A stretch of 50,647 bases of DNA, from positions 1-50,647 of the forward strand of contig JAFWQX010000017.1 of the NCBI GenBank assembly GCA_017508875.1, in the 5' to 3' direction. This document shows, piece after piece, positions 33,397-42,836 of the stretch. The position numbers and the translations under genes are program-made. The first letter of the stretch is position 1; each line of letters begins with the position of its first letter. Under the pieces are notes generated by a model that saw nothing but the letters and a program-made list of their open reading frames with translations, made no database searches and had not been told where the DNA came from. The DNA comes from Clostridia bacterium (lineage in GTDB: Bacteria > Bacillota > Clostridia > UBA1212 > UBA1255).

Positions 33397-34227
33397 TCAG
33401 ATCGCTACGGGTATACGGCCTATCTTCTCACCGTGCTGATAATTTTCCACGGTAAAACTCTCAGGCGTAAATTTATAAAAATCAGTAATTTCCGGGTCAA
33501 GCGTTACTTTCGGCGCCGGATAAGGAGTGCGTTTGATGATTTCCTCCACTATCGGGATATGGCGGTCATATATATGCGCGTCGGCAATAACGTGTACGAA
33601 TTCGCCCGGCTTCAGCCCGCTTGCCTGAGCAAACATAAGCACTAAAGCGGCATACTGCGCGACGTTCCAGGCATTTGCCGCCAGCATATCCTGCGAGCGC
33701 TGGTTAAGAATCGCACAGAGTCTGTCTTCTACTACGTTAAACGTCATGCTGTACGCGCAGGGATAAAGCGCCATTTCGTGAAGATCTTCAAAGTTATACA
33801 GATTCGTCATAATACGGCGCGAGCAGGGGTTGTTTTTAAGATCGTACAGCACGCGGTCTACCATATCGAACATGCCTTCCTTATACTGGTGCTTTACACC
33901 CATCTGGTAGCCGTACGCCTTTCCGATAGAGCCGTTTTCATCTGCCCAACTGTCCCAGATATGGCTGTTAAGATCGTGGATATTGTTCGATTTTTTCTGC
34001 CAGATCCACAGGATCTCATCGACAGCTTTGCTGAAGCTGATCGGTCTGATGGTAAGGAGCGGGAACTCTTTTGAAAGATCGTAGCGGTTCACGACGCCGA
34101 ATTTCTTTATCGTGTACGCATTCGTACCGTCTTCCCACTTCGGACGCACTTTTGGATCCTTCACCCACGTACCGTTTTCCAGAATATCTTTACAAGTATT
34201 GATAAAAGCAATATCCGCACTGCTCAT
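33397..34227 (-). CDS. thyA: Thymidylate synthase (ThyA)
   Basis: The 276-residue enzyme methylates dUMP to dTMP. Catalytic Cys is in LYPCAYSMTF, with the dUMP-binding QRSQDM and NAWNVAQYA motifs and HVIADAHIYDRH near the end; the first substrate-binding Arg lies in the DLKNNPCSRRIM stretch. The usual His after the catalytic Cys is Ala here, a variant I recall from clostridial sequences. ATG 34227 has GGAGG at ideal spacing; the frame upstream starts with a TTG in the ribosome site. It lies between mecA and the DHFR gene. Confidence 0.93.
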   Translation of the reverse strand: MSSADIAFINTCKDILENGTWVKDPKVRPKWEDGTNAYTIKKFGVVNRYDLSKEFPLLTIRPISFSKAVDEILWIWQKKSNNIHDLNSHIWDSWADENGSIGKAYGYQMGVKHQYKEGMFDMVDRVLYDLKNNPCSRRIMTNLYNFEDLHEMALYPCAYSMTFNVVEDRLCAILNQRSQDMLAANAWNVAQYAALVLMFAQASGLKPGEFVHVIADAHIYDRHIPIVEEIIKRTPYPAPKVTLDPEITDFYKFTPESFTVENYQHGEKIGRIPVAI

Positions 34228-34257
34228 ATTATTACCTCCGGAAATCAATCTTTGCTC

Positions 34258-35235
34258 TCATCCGAGCGACTCTCTTATTTTCTTCATCGCGCTGCGTTCA
34301 AACACTACTTCCGCGTACTCTTCAAGAATAGGCAGAACAAGCGAATCAGGAACGCATACTCCTCTGTACTCGGCAGCCAGGCTGTCGATGGCGTTCAGTC
34401 GGAAAACACTTTTTTTACCTGCCAGGATCTGCAGATAAAACACTCCGTTATATTCGTACAGTTTAGACCGGCAGTTTTCAAGTCCCGAGTTTCCTTTAAG
34501 GAAGGCGTAAAGATCGTCGTATGAAGCGAAAGCGATGATCCCTGCGCCTCCGTTTTCTTCATATTCCTCGCCGAACTGCATCTTCCGCCTCATATCGAAA
34601 ACTTTCGAAAGGCTTTCGCGCGACTGATCGGAATTATCTTCAGTATCCGCCGTATCTGTATCGTTAAGCTCATCGGGAAGTCTCTTCAGAAGCTCGCTGC
34701 CGTCAACTCCTGATTCGCCTTTCTCCATAGCCGCTTTCATAGCGGAAGCGTGAATAAACAGATAGCTGTCTATCATCATGCGGCGCATAAGTTCAGCAGT
34801 AAGATCAAAACCTTTTCCGCCCGGGTTTTCCTGCGTAGGAATATCGCTTCCGGCAGATGCCTCATTTTGTCTCGGCCTTATTCTTTTAAATACCGGAGAA
34901 AGCGGGCGCGACTGTTCCTTTATTTTTTTCTTACCGCTGTTTCCGGAATCCTGATCCTGCGGTACGTTCTCGCCTTCGGCCGGTATATCTTCGGCCCGCA
35001 TGCTCTCAACCACAAAGCTGATCTTAGAACAATCGTCGGCAACGTGAGAATCGACCTTTACCGCGCTGATCGGATATCCGAGTTCGATCTCCGCATAAGA
35101 TATCATATTCTGGACAAGTTCTTTATACGCAGGGGCGTCAATATTGAGCTTGCTTATGCTAAGAGAGCGTTTTTCCATTTCGTCAACGCTCAGATCGATC
35201 TGTATTGAATTATTACTAAGTTTTTCGATTTTCAT
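34258..35235 (-). CDS. mecA: MecA-family adaptor protein
   Basis: The 325-residue protein has the two MecA domains: the N-terminal part (MKIEKLSNNSIQIDLSVDEMEKRSL) that binds substrates, and the C-terminal part (FASYDDLYAFLKG, SKLYEYNGVFYLQIL, PILEEYAEVVF) that binds ClpC. A long polar linker (about 85-225) with many charged residues joins them. MecA delivers regulators to the ClpCP protease. AAAGGGGAG precedes the ATG. A promoter at 35269-35297 likely starts a transcript that also covers thyA, the DHFR gene and perhaps the amidase. Confidence 0.85.
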   Translation of the reverse strand: MKIEKLSNNSIQIDLSVDEMEKRSLSISKLNIDAPAYKELVQNMISYAEIELGYPISAVKVDSHVADDCSKISFVVESMRAEDIPAEGENVPQDQDSGNSGKKKIKEQSRPLSPVFKRIRPRQNEASAGSDIPTQENPGGKGFDLTAELMRRMMIDSYLFIHASAMKAAMEKGESGVDGSELLKRLPDELNDTDTADTEDNSDQSRESLSKVFDMRRKMQFGEEYEENGGAGIIAFASYDDLYAFLKGNSGLENCRSKLYEYNGVFYLQILAGKKSVFRLNAIDSLAAEYRGVCVPDSLVLPILEEYAEVVFERSAMKKIRESLG

Positions 35236-35268
35236 ATTACGCTCCCCTTTCCCGCGTAGTATGCGAAG

Positions 35269-35297
35269 ATTTTACCACATTCCGTACCGTATGGCAA
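35269..35297 (-). promoter_or_regulatory. Sigma-A promoter for mecA-thyA-folA
   Basis: On the minus strand TTGCCA (35297-35292) and TAAAAT (35274-35269) have a 17-bp spacer, about 35 bases from the mecA start. Confidence 0.7.
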
Positions 35298-35386
35298 ACG
35301 GCGCCGTTTTTTTCCGGCTTTCCCGGATATTTCCGGATTTTTCCCGCGGTTTTATGCGTGTCTGAAATATGTTTCAGCACCCCGGA

Positions 35387-36325
35387 TCATGACTTTTCCG
35401 AAGTTTTCCCGGAAGGTTTCACGAAAGTCGTAAGCAGTTTCCAAAGATCGGCTTCACCGAAATCATAACGCGTATTGCAGAAATGGCACACTGTCTGTGC
35501 GCTCTTGTCCTCAAGGTAGATCTGTCTAAGTTCCTGATAGCCGATGCTTAAAAGTCCCTGTTCCATACGGCTCCTTGAGCAATTGCATTTAAAACCTGCG
35601 ATCGAACGCCTGTCCGCTTTAAAATCGAGCCCGCGGCACAGATCTTCACAGATATCCTCGGGAGTCGCCCCGGCACTTAAAAGAGTCGTTATCGGAGGCA
35701 TTGACGCAGCCCTTTGCGTGATCTCATCTGCGAGAGCATCATCCGCCCCCGGCATCAGCTGGATCATATACCCCCCCGCTGCGATCACACCGTAACCGGG
35801 AATGTCGTTGTCCGCAGGACCGACAAGTACTCCGGCGCATACGGCTGAAGGAATCTGTTCTGATGCGGCAAAGTAGTATGCCACGTCCTCCGCGATCTCT
35901 CCGGAGATAAGTTCCGTTGTCCCGCTGTACGGTTCTTTAAGACCGAGATCCTTTATTACGGTAAGCACGCCTTTACCGACAGCGCCGCCTACATCGAGCT
36001 TCCCTAAACGGTTGAGAGGCAGATCCGCGTGCGGATGTTCACAATATCCGCGAACGTTGCCGAAGCGGTCTGAAACTGCCAGAACGATCCCTAACGGTCC
36101 GTCGCCGCGAATCGAAAGGGTTATAGAATCGGAATCGTTTTTAAGTCCGGAAGACATAAGGGTCGCGCACGTAAGAGTTCTTCCGAGCGCAGCGGTAGCC
36201 ACGGGTGACGTATTATGTATTCTGAGCGCTTCCTGAACGGTCTTCAGCGTATCGGCGGCGATCACTCTCGCAGCACCTCCGGCACACGTTCCGGTTATAA
36301 GATTATATTGCAGTTCCGGGATCAT
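35387..36325 (-). CDS. hslO: Hsp33 redox chaperone
   Basis: The 312-residue chaperone is switched on by oxidation. The zinc-binding Cys pairs are present, CNC near residue 247 and CHFC near 280, with the usual spacing. The N-terminal domain shows GRTLTCATLMSSGLK and IRGDGPLG. It overlaps the methyltransferase gene by 4 bp (ATGA). A stretch of Ser/Lys closes the protein. It protects proteins during oxidative and heat stress. Confidence 0.93.
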   Translation of the reverse strand: MIPELQYNLITGTCAGGAARVIAADTLKTVQEALRIHNTSPVATAALGRTLTCATLMSSGLKNDSDSITLSIRGDGPLGIVLAVSDRFGNVRGYCEHPHADLPLNRLGKLDVGGAVGKGVLTVIKDLGLKEPYSGTTELISGEIAEDVAYYFAASEQIPSAVCAGVLVGPADNDIPGYGVIAAGGYMIQLMPGADDALADEITQRAASMPPITTLLSAGATPEDICEDLCRGLDFKADRRSIAGFKCNCSRSRMEQGLLSIGYQELRQIYLEDKSAQTVCHFCNTRYDFGEADLWKLLTTFVKPSGKTSEKS

Positions 36326-37095
36326 AATTTTCCTTTCGTACAGATAAAATACAGTCTGTCCCGGCCTGTTCTGCCGCCGGGAGCACCTTTATCTCCGCCT
36401 TTAATTACATCTGTCTTAACGAATCCGGCCTCTTTCAGCATTCCGGTCAACGTATCCTCCGTCCATATCTTTTCGCGGACTACGTCGTCGCGCCGTTCAT
36501 ACAGCGATTTTTCCGGGTCAATGAGCCTGAAGCACGATATATTATACGTGCAGATCCTTTTTTTCGGATCAAACACACAATTCCAGAAGCAGCTTTCATT
36601 GTCAAAATCAGCGAAAAACTGCGCTTCTCTGCCGGCCGGATCGAAATGCGAATCGGTGAGCACGTCAAATATCAAAAGCCCGCCCGGGTCAAGGAAATTG
36701 TGCGCCCTCAGGAAGAATTCCGAAAGCCTTTTCTCTGTCAGCAGATGATTTACAGAATCGGTAAGCGAAGTGATCGCTGTGACGCTGCCGAAAAGATCCA
36801 TCCGGCACATATCCTGACAGATCCACAGAATGTTTCCGGAGTTCGCGTTCGAGCGGGCAATATCGAGCATCTCTTCCGAGACGTCGAGTCCGATACAATC
36901 GTAATTTTCGGCCATGATCCCGACAAAATTACCGGTGCCGGTCCCGGCGTCAAGCAGTATCGGTTTCTCGCCTCTTCGCGCATAATCCTTCCACGCCCCA
37001 GACTTCTTTACCGTCCTGTCAACGAACCTCGCGAGCGCTCCGTAATTTATGTCATACGTAAGTGTATTGTAAAAAAGTGAAAGTCCTTCGTACAT
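36322..37095 (-). CDS. Class I SAM-dependent methyltransferase
   Basis: The protein of about 257 residues has the SAM motif LLDAGTGTGNFVGIMAE, then CIGLDVSEEMLDIAR and the acidic IFDVLTDSHF. An N-terminal YEGLSLFYNTLTYDINYG segment is typical of a clostridial group without known target. ATG 37095 follows the S41 protease stop by 13 bp; a longer frame to 37215 would overlap that gene. No strong ribosome site is seen (AAGCGTGG). Its gene overlaps hslO by 4 bp. Substrate unknown. Confidence 0.8.
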   Translation of the reverse strand: MYEGLSLFYNTLTYDINYGALARFVDRTVKKSGAWKDYARRGEKPILLDAGTGTGNFVGIMAENYDCIGLDVSEEMLDIARSNANSGNILWICQDMCRMDLFGSVTAITSLTDSVNHLLTEKRLSEFFLRAHNFLDPGGLLIFDVLTDSHFDPAGREAQFFADFDNESCFWNCVFDPKKRICTYNISCFRLIDPEKSLYERRDDVVREKIWTEDTLTGMLKEAGFVKTDVIKGGDKGAPGGRTGRDRLYFICTKGKL

Positions 37096-37108
37096 GCCAA
37101 AACCACGC

Positions 37109-38407
37109 TTATGAAGCAGGAAGTTCAGCTCTGACGAGCTCAAGCGCTTTTTCAAGCTGAGCATCCTGTTCAGCCGGGATCTTATCCGGAGTAAGATTTT
37201 CGAGCCCTTCCTCAAGCGCTACTTCCACGTCCGGAGCGATACCCACACCGTGGATACATTCGCCGGAAGGAGTAAAATACGTTGCCACCGTAAGCACTAC
37301 GCCGCTGCCGTCTTCGGCATACGAACGGGATACCTGACCGATAGCCTTGCCGAAAGTGCGCTTGCCCACTATAGTACCTTTTTTGAAATCTCTGAATGCT
37401 CCGGCTACAAGTTCCGAGGCGCTCGCAGAATTCGCGTTTACGAGCATAACTACCGGAACTTCGAGCTGTTCGGCGTCAGACCTGACCTCGGCAGAACGGT
37501 TTCCGCTCTTATCCTGAGCGTAAGCGATGAGTCCCTCGCCCAGAAGCGCGTCCGCGACCATATCAGCCTGCCTCTCGTATCCGCCGGGGTTACCGCGAAG
37601 ATCGAGCACCAGCGCCTTCATCCCGGCGCCCTTAGCGACCGAAATCATCTGGTTGAATTCGTCTCCCGTGTCATTGTCAAACTGGCTGATCCGGATATAA
37701 TACACGCCGTCCTCATAGCCGAATCCGAACACAGACTGGCGGTTGATCACAGCAGTCTTAAGTTCAACTTCGCGCGTTATCCCGTCAATGTCAACAACAG
37801 TAAGCTTCACTATCACGCCTTCCTGCCCCAGCATTCCGCCAACCTGTGCGGCGGATGCGGTGTCAATTTTCATACCGTTTATGTGCGTGATCAGTTCTCC
37901 GGTCTGAAGTCCCGCTTCTTTCGCAGGAGTGCCTTCAAACACGTCGTTGATGACCATGCCTTCGTCTGAAAACGTAGTGGAAATACCGATGCCGGAATAT
38001 GTGCCTGTGATGTAGTCGTTATAGTTCGAATAATCGCCCGGCTGGATATAGTATGAATAACGGTCTCCGAGCGAACGCACTAACCCGTCTATGGCTCCTT
38101 CTACCAGATCATCGCTCGAATACTCCAGCGCAAAATCCGTGCCCACAAAATCAATGATATCCTGGAGCTTCGCGACTTTATAAGGATCAGTATCCGATGA
38201 AAAGACTACTTTATAAGCCTTCTCTTTTTCAAGCCGCTTTTTATATATATTATTCGATACGCAGAGGCACACAGCTGCGGTGACTGCGATCAGCGCCAAT
38301 ACTATGAAAAGGATCAAAACGCCGCTTATGCGTACTTCTTTCGTTTCATTTTCTCTGTTTTCGCTCTGCTCCGCGAGCGTCCTGTTTCTGATACTGTATA
38401 ATTTCAT
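37109..38407 (-). CDS. S41-family (CtpA-like) carboxy-terminal processing protease
   Basis: The 432-residue protease has an N-terminal membrane helix (about 29-50), a PDZ domain (about 135-210; GIGISTTFSDEGMVINDVFEG) and an S41 catalytic domain with the Ser in NANSASASELVAG and Lys in GKRTFGKA. It degrades or trims exported proteins outside the membrane. It starts in the end of ftsX (4-bp ATGA overlap), and lies in one block with ftsE and ftsX, an arrangement common in Firmicutes that suggests wall-enzyme control. Confidence 0.92.
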   Translation of the reverse strand: MKLYSIRNRTLAEQSENRENETKEVRISGVLILFIVLALIAVTAAVCLCVSNNIYKKRLEKEKAYKVVFSSDTDPYKVAKLQDIIDFVGTDFALEYSSDDLVEGAIDGLVRSLGDRYSYYIQPGDYSNYNDYITGTYSGIGISTTFSDEGMVINDVFEGTPAKEAGLQTGELITHINGMKIDTASAAQVGGMLGQEGVIVKLTVVDIDGITREVELKTAVINRQSVFGFGYEDGVYYIRISQFDNDTGDEFNQMISVAKGAGMKALVLDLRGNPGGYERQADMVADALLGEGLIAYAQDKSGNRSAEVRSDAEQLEVPVVMLVNANSASASELVAGAFRDFKKGTIVGKRTFGKAIGQVSRSYAEDGSGVVLTVATYFTPSGECIHGVGIAPDVEVALEEGLENLTPDKIPAEQDAQLEKALELVRAELPAS

Positions 38408-39327
38408 TTATCGTCATCTCTTTCGGTATTGATATACTTTCTGATCGCGAACATACTTGCGATAAGTCCGATCGCGAGCCCGGCAAGGATAAAGCTTAAA
38501 ATCAGCCCGTGTGAATACTCTGAAAAAGGCTTCAGCTTTATAATGTCGCGCAGAACGCTGTCAGTTCTCTGCATCAGTTTCGCCACGTAATTATAAGTGC
38601 CGCGTACCGCGAAGAAGGATATCACGGCGCTTAGCAGGCCGATCGTCACTCCTTCGGCAATAAACGGGCCCCGCATGAAAGCGTACGAAGCACCGAGATC
38701 TCTCATTATCCGGAGTTCCTTTTTACGGGCAACGACAGTTAGCCTTATCGTATTGACCGTAAGCAGGATCGAAAGGAAGCCGAGCACAACGAGTGCCACG
38801 ATCGAGCCCATGCGTATAAAATTACTGATCGCACGGAAATATTTATAGATCGAATCATTGTCCTGAACTTCCTCGACGCCGTATACTTTGCGCATATCGG
38901 CCGAGAAATTTTCAAGAGCGGATGCGCTTTTAAGCGTTATATCGAAAGAAACGTAAAGCAGATTGCTGTCTGCATCTTCATACTGGAATATATCCTCATA
39001 CCCCTTGAACGTTTCTTTCATTTTAGCGAAATTATCCGCTTTCGTGTTCATATGCGCACGGCTGACGCGTTCGTCGGACAGTATGGCCCGGTATACTTTC
39101 AGAGCGTCGTCGTCGCTGAGAGCGCTGCGGCAGATGATCTCCACCTCAGGATGCTCCGCCTGTTCGCTCAAAATTCCGCTTATGCTGTTAGAAGTAAGCA
39201 CGAGCGAACCCATGATATACATTCCCGTAAACAGCACGAAAACAGAAGCAAGCAGCATATGCCAGTTTTTCACGAGATTTTCGAGGCTGAGTTTCAGAAT
39301 GTAGAAAAAGGCGCGAAGTTTATTCAT
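38404..39327 (-). CDS. ftsX: Cell-division ABC permease FtsX
   Basis: The protein of about 307 residues has four helices: one near residues 22-42, and three in the C-terminal half (IVALVVLGFLSILL, EGVTIGLLSAVISFF, SFILAGLAIGLIASMFA). An extracytoplasmic domain lies between. This is the FtsX layout; with FtsE it activates peptidoglycan hydrolases. ATG 39327 has AAGGAGG upstream and follows the ftsE stop by one base. Upstream in-frame sequence is ftsE overlap and not part of the gene. Confidence 0.93.
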   Translation of the reverse strand: MNKLRAFFYILKLSLENLVKNWHMLLASVFVLFTGMYIMGSLVLTSNSISGILSEQAEHPEVEIICRSALSDDDALKVYRAILSDERVSRAHMNTKADNFAKMKETFKGYEDIFQYEDADSNLLYVSFDITLKSASALENFSADMRKVYGVEEVQDNDSIYKYFRAISNFIRMGSIVALVVLGFLSILLTVNTIRLTVVARKKELRIMRDLGASYAFMRGPFIAEGVTIGLLSAVISFFAVRGTYNYVAKLMQRTDSVLRDIIKLKPFSEYSHGLILSFILAGLAIGLIASMFAIRKYINTERDDDK

Positions 39328-39328
39328 A

Positions 39329-40180
39329 TTACTTACCTCCTTCATCCGAAACGGAATTGTCCTCGGTGAAAAGGCCGGAATATTCCTCTTCCTGAACGTT
39401 TGCCGCAAATTCTCCGAAAGCAGAAGAGATATTGACCCTGTCACCGGCAGCCATCGCTTCTTCGGCGCCTCCGCCGCCGGAAGACATATTGTCATTCCTC
39501 GTGCCGTGGTCAAGATAAAGTATCCGTCTGCCCATCTTTCTCGCCATTTCCTGTGCGTGTGTGGCGACAATAACCGTCGTGCCCTGCGAATTAATCAGTT
39601 CAAGCAGGTACATGATCTGCTCGGCGTTTGCGGGGTCAAGATTTCCGGTAGGTTCGTCCGCTATCAGTATCCTGGGCGAGTTGACAATAGCCCTCGCAAG
39701 AGCGACTCTCTGCTGCTCTCCGCCGGACAGATTTCTCGGATATTCATCCGCTTTCTTTGAAAGACCCATCAGCGACAGCGACGCTTCGACCTTCTCATTT
39801 ATATCCTTGCGGGACTTTCCCATAATCTCCATGGCGAAAGCCACGTTTCCGAATACTGTTTTATGCTCAAGCAGTCTGAAATCCTGAAAAACCACACCGA
39901 TCTGACGGCGGTAGCGCTGTACTGCGCCGCGCCTGATCATAGAAAGATCGCGGCTGTTTACACTTATCTTTCCGCTCGTAGGATCTTCCTCCTTCATGAG
40001 CAGCTTAATAAGAGTGGATTTTCCCGCGCCGCTGGCTCCCATCAGGAAAACAAATTCATCCTTATATATGCGCAGACTGAGATTGTTGATCGCGGTTACG
40101 CCGTTTCCGTAAACTTTACTGACGTCTTTAAACAATATCATAGTCTGTCTGCGGTCAACAGCTCTTTGTGGTTGTTCCAT
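39329..40180 (-). CDS. ftsE: Cell-division ABC ATPase FtsE with C-terminal extension
   Basis: The 283-residue ATPase has Walker A GASGAGKST, the LSGGEQQR signature and ILIADEPTGNLD. ATHAQEMARKMGRRILYLDHG ends the core near residue 230. About 50 further residues are unusual, rich in Gly and acidic residues (SSGGGGAEEA, SDEGGK). A 13-residue N-terminal tail precedes the core. It has AAAGGGG before ATG. Partner of FtsX. Confidence 0.93.
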   Translation of the reverse strand: MEQPQRAVDRRQTMILFKDVSKVYGNGVTAINNLSLRIYKDEFVFLMGASGAGKSTLIKLLMKEEDPTSGKISVNSRDLSMIRRGAVQRYRRQIGVVFQDFRLLEHKTVFGNVAFAMEIMGKSRKDINEKVEASLSLMGLSKKADEYPRNLSGGEQQRVALARAIVNSPRILIADEPTGNLDPANAEQIMYLLELINSQGTTVIVATHAQEMARKMGRRILYLDHGTRNDNMSSGGGGAEEAMAAGDRVNISSAFGEFAANVQEEEYSGLFTEDNSVSDEGGK

Positions 40181-40223
40181 TTGAAATCCCCTTTCAATCT
40201 GTCCGTTCGCTAAGACCGGCGGT

Positions 40224-41318
40224 TCAGTCGATCATTGATTCTTCAGACGGGTCACCCTGACTCATATACCTGATTATCAGGAGTGCGATCCTGACCCTGA
40301 CGCCGTCAGAGAACGACGAGCAGTCCAGGCCTGTTATCCTGCTGAATTTTTCAAGTCTGTTATTTACAGTGTTTCTGTGAACGTACATACGTTTCGCAGT
40401 TACGGAACTGTTCTGGTTGCATTGAAGAAATACGCTCACGGTATTTAGCAGTTCCTGCATAGACCTGTCGGTCCAGTACTGGCCTCCGAGCACGGCTCTT
40501 AAGTATTCAAGTCTGTCTTCCTCGGAAATAGAACTGATCAGGCGCTCAAGTCCGGTCTTCTCGTATAACAGGCACTTACTGCCGATCCCGAAATCTTCAC
40601 CGAGCCTGAGTGTCGCGACAGTCTGCAGGGCCATCTCGCTCAGTCTCGAAAGAGATCTGAATCCCGAGCTTACTGCTACTCTCACGTTTACCATCACTTC
40701 GGCTCCGGCGGTATCGGCGAGCTGAAGAGCCATCTGCTCCGCTTTCTCACTGCGCGAAGCATCCCCTTCTTCGACTGCGCAAAGCGCACTCACGAAACTG
40801 ACTGTGCCACTGTTAAAAATGCCTGTAACAAATCCCTGATCTTCCGGAAACAGTTCTGAAGCAACTTCTCTAACCTGGGTTATCTGTCCTCCGTGAGTTT
40901 CATCTTCAGCGCAGCAGGCTGTCAGGAGCCGGTATTGCATATTGTTACTAAGTTTTGGCAGGATCGAGCCGAGCTTTTCACTGCTGCCCGGCCTGCCTTC
41001 GAGCGCGCCGATAAAAAGACGTTCGGCAGAAATGCCGGCACGGTCCGAACCGAAAAGTCTTTCCGACAAAAGTTTAAGCATCCCGGAAGACAGTTCGGAA
41101 GAACGCTTTTCGTTTTCCTTCGCCGAAAACAGAATATAGTCCGTACCGTCGCTGTCCGACCCGTCTATTACGGTAAAATCTGCGTCTGAAATGCGGTCGC
41201 CGGCTTTAAGTCCGATGCCTGCGGGGCAATATAAAACCTTACCGTTTTTATCGGCGAGTCCCGCCTGAAAACCGGTCTTATCATTCAGTCTTTTTAATTC
41301 GGCAATATAAAGTTCCAT
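40224..41318 (-). CDS. PucR/CdaR-type transcriptional regulator
   Basis: The 364-residue protein ends in a PucR-type helix-turn-helix: KRMYVHRNTVNNRLEKFSRITGLD, where the HRNTV core is the family signature. The N-terminal two thirds look like sensory domains of the CdaR group; SRLSEMALQTVATLRLG resembles a conserved helix before the HTH. Such proteins respond to small metabolites. It starts 4 bases after the GH20 stop and lies before ftsE, so it may regulate the run or the neighbouring glycan genes. Confidence 0.8.
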   Translation of the reverse strand: MELYIAELKRLNDKTGFQAGLADKNGKVLYCPAGIGLKAGDRISDADFTVIDGSDSDGTDYILFSAKENEKRSSELSSGMLKLLSERLFGSDRAGISAERLFIGALEGRPGSSEKLGSILPKLSNNMQYRLLTACCAEDETHGGQITQVREVASELFPEDQGFVTGIFNSGTVSFVSALCAVEEGDASRSEKAEQMALQLADTAGAEVMVNVRVAVSSGFRSLSRLSEMALQTVATLRLGEDFGIGSKCLLYEKTGLERLISSISEEDRLEYLRAVLGGQYWTDRSMQELLNTVSVFLQCNQNSSVTAKRMYVHRNTVNNRLEKFSRITGLDCSSFSDGVRVRIALLIIRYMSQGDPSEESMID

Positions 41319-41321
41319 TTT

Positions 41322-42836
41322 CTACCAGCCGTAACCGGAAACCCTTTCCAACGCGATCTTATCTATTCTCCGGGACACGTTCAGCGCGTCACCGCAGATA
41401 TCATTATACACCAAACCGCAGTCCGTATTCCACGTGTTTTGAGCCAGATACGGAATGCGTTCGAGGAGAAGTTTAAGTTCGACGCGCGCGCCCTCTGTTT
41501 CATTGCCCTCGTACAGCGAGATGACGCGGTCTCCCCACGCCAGCAGCTGTCCTCCGAGCACCTGGTCAGTCGGTTCGCAGGTGTACGTTTTTCCGATGTA
41601 CGGAGAACCGGGATGGACGGGGCGCCAGGTGAAAATCGACCAGTCCGATATTTCTTCCGGAGTCCATTTCACGTCGGGAGCGACAATATACATCGGATTC
41701 CAGGAGCAGTTGATTATTTCAAATCCCGCTTCCAGAAGGTCAGGCGTGACCTGATAGTAATTTTCCCAGCTCATTACTACGATATCGCGCTTTACAAAAT
41801 CGTTCATGTGTTTCGGGAAGCCTTCCCACACTATCGGGATCCTGCCCTTCGATTTAACGGCATCAGCCATCTGTCCGATAAAATTAACGTAGAGTTTATC
41901 GCATATTTCTTCGCCGGTGGATTTTTCGGTGTCAATACCTATGCTTCTTGCGTATTCCATGCAGCGCGGGCAATTCAGCCAGTTTTTGAGGTTCGCTTCG
42001 TCTCCGCCGATATGGATGTGCTTCGAATCGGGAAACAGATCGCAAACTTCGCGGAAAATATTGGCCACAGCCTCTATCGAATCTGCGTGCTGACAAATGA
42101 TCCCGTTGGTACCGAACAGTTCGGGATAACCGACGGCGAAACCGGTATTGTGCCCGGGGACGTCGATTTCGGGAATGAGTTCTATTCCCCTCGCGGCAGC
42201 GTATTTGTTAAGTCTTTTTATCTCTTCGAAAGAATAGCTGCGCCCTGAAGTCGAAAGATTCGGATAAAGTTTTCCGGGAAGCGTGTAACTCTGATCGTCG
42301 GTAAAATGCAGCTGGAGCGCTGAAAGTTTATAATACCAGCACATATCCACGTACGCGAGCAAAAATTCAAACGGATGCCAGTAGCGGGCAAGGTCTACCA
42401 TCATTCCTCTGTAAGAGCTGTCCGGCGCGTCTGAAATGTTTAGCAGCGGCAATATCATATTCCCGCTGTTTGACGGATCGGCATTTAAGATCTGAAAAAG
42501 CGTAGCAAAAGCCTTATTTACCGACGAAATATCAGACGCAAAAACAGCAGCGCCTCCGGTGTTAATTTCGAGCCTGTATCCGCCTTCTGCTTCGGAAGCA
42601 TTGCATTCTTTCACATAAATGCAGCGCCTGTCCCGGCAGCAGCACGGATCCTGCGATCCATCTTCCGCATAAGTACAGATTTCTGTTTTTATGCCTGCCT
42701 TAGCAGTATAGGCAGCGAATGCCTCCCCCGCCGCGTACCACTTTTCAGGAATGCATATAAGCGCCTTAAAGACAGCGTTTCCGCCGCCTTCCGGAATGTC
42801 GAGTTTTTTCGGTACGGGAATAATACTCACGTTCAT
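41322..42836 (-). CDS. GH20 beta-N-acetylhexosaminidase
   Basis: The 504-residue enzyme has an N-terminal domain (1-130), then the GH20 barrel with the paired acids HIGGDEAN (polarising Asp and acid/base Glu). Other barrel residues are MMVDLARYWHPFEF, QLHFTDDQSYTLP, PEIDVPGHNTGF and VVMSWENYY. It removes terminal GlcNAc/GalNAc residues. No signal peptide, so likely acts in the cytoplasm on imported or recycled oligosaccharides. It starts in the FtsK stop (ATGA) with AGAGGAG upstream. Confidence 0.9.
   Translation of the reverse strand: MNVSIIPVPKKLDIPEGGGNAVFKALICIPEKWYAAGEAFAAYTAKAGIKTEICTYAEDGSQDPCCCRDRRCIYVKECNASEAEGGYRLEINTGGAAVFASDISSVNKAFATLFQILNADPSNSGNMILPLLNISDAPDSSYRGMMVDLARYWHPFEFLLAYVDMCWYYKLSALQLHFTDDQSYTLPGKLYPNLSTSGRSYSFEEIKRLNKYAAARGIELIPEIDVPGHNTGFAVGYPELFGTNGIICQHADSIEAVANIFREVCDLFPDSKHIHIGGDEANLKNWLNCPRCMEYARSIGIDTEKSTGEEICDKLYVNFIGQMADAVKSKGRIPIVWEGFPKHMNDFVKRDIVVMSWENYYQVTPDLLEAGFEIINCSWNPMYIVAPDVKWTPEEISDWSIFTWRPVHPGSPYIGKTYTCEPTDQVLGGQLLAWGDRVISLYEGNETEGARVELKLLLERIPYLAQNTWNTDCGLVYNDICGDALNVSRRIDKIALERVSGYGW

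Noticed and set aside
37096..37215. Longer start of the methyltransferase
   Set aside because: It would overlap the end of the S41 protease gene; family homology begins after ATG 37095.
39328..39570. Long N-terminal extension of FtsX
   Set aside because: It lies inside ftsE in another frame; the AAGGAGG-served ATG at 39327 fits the family start.
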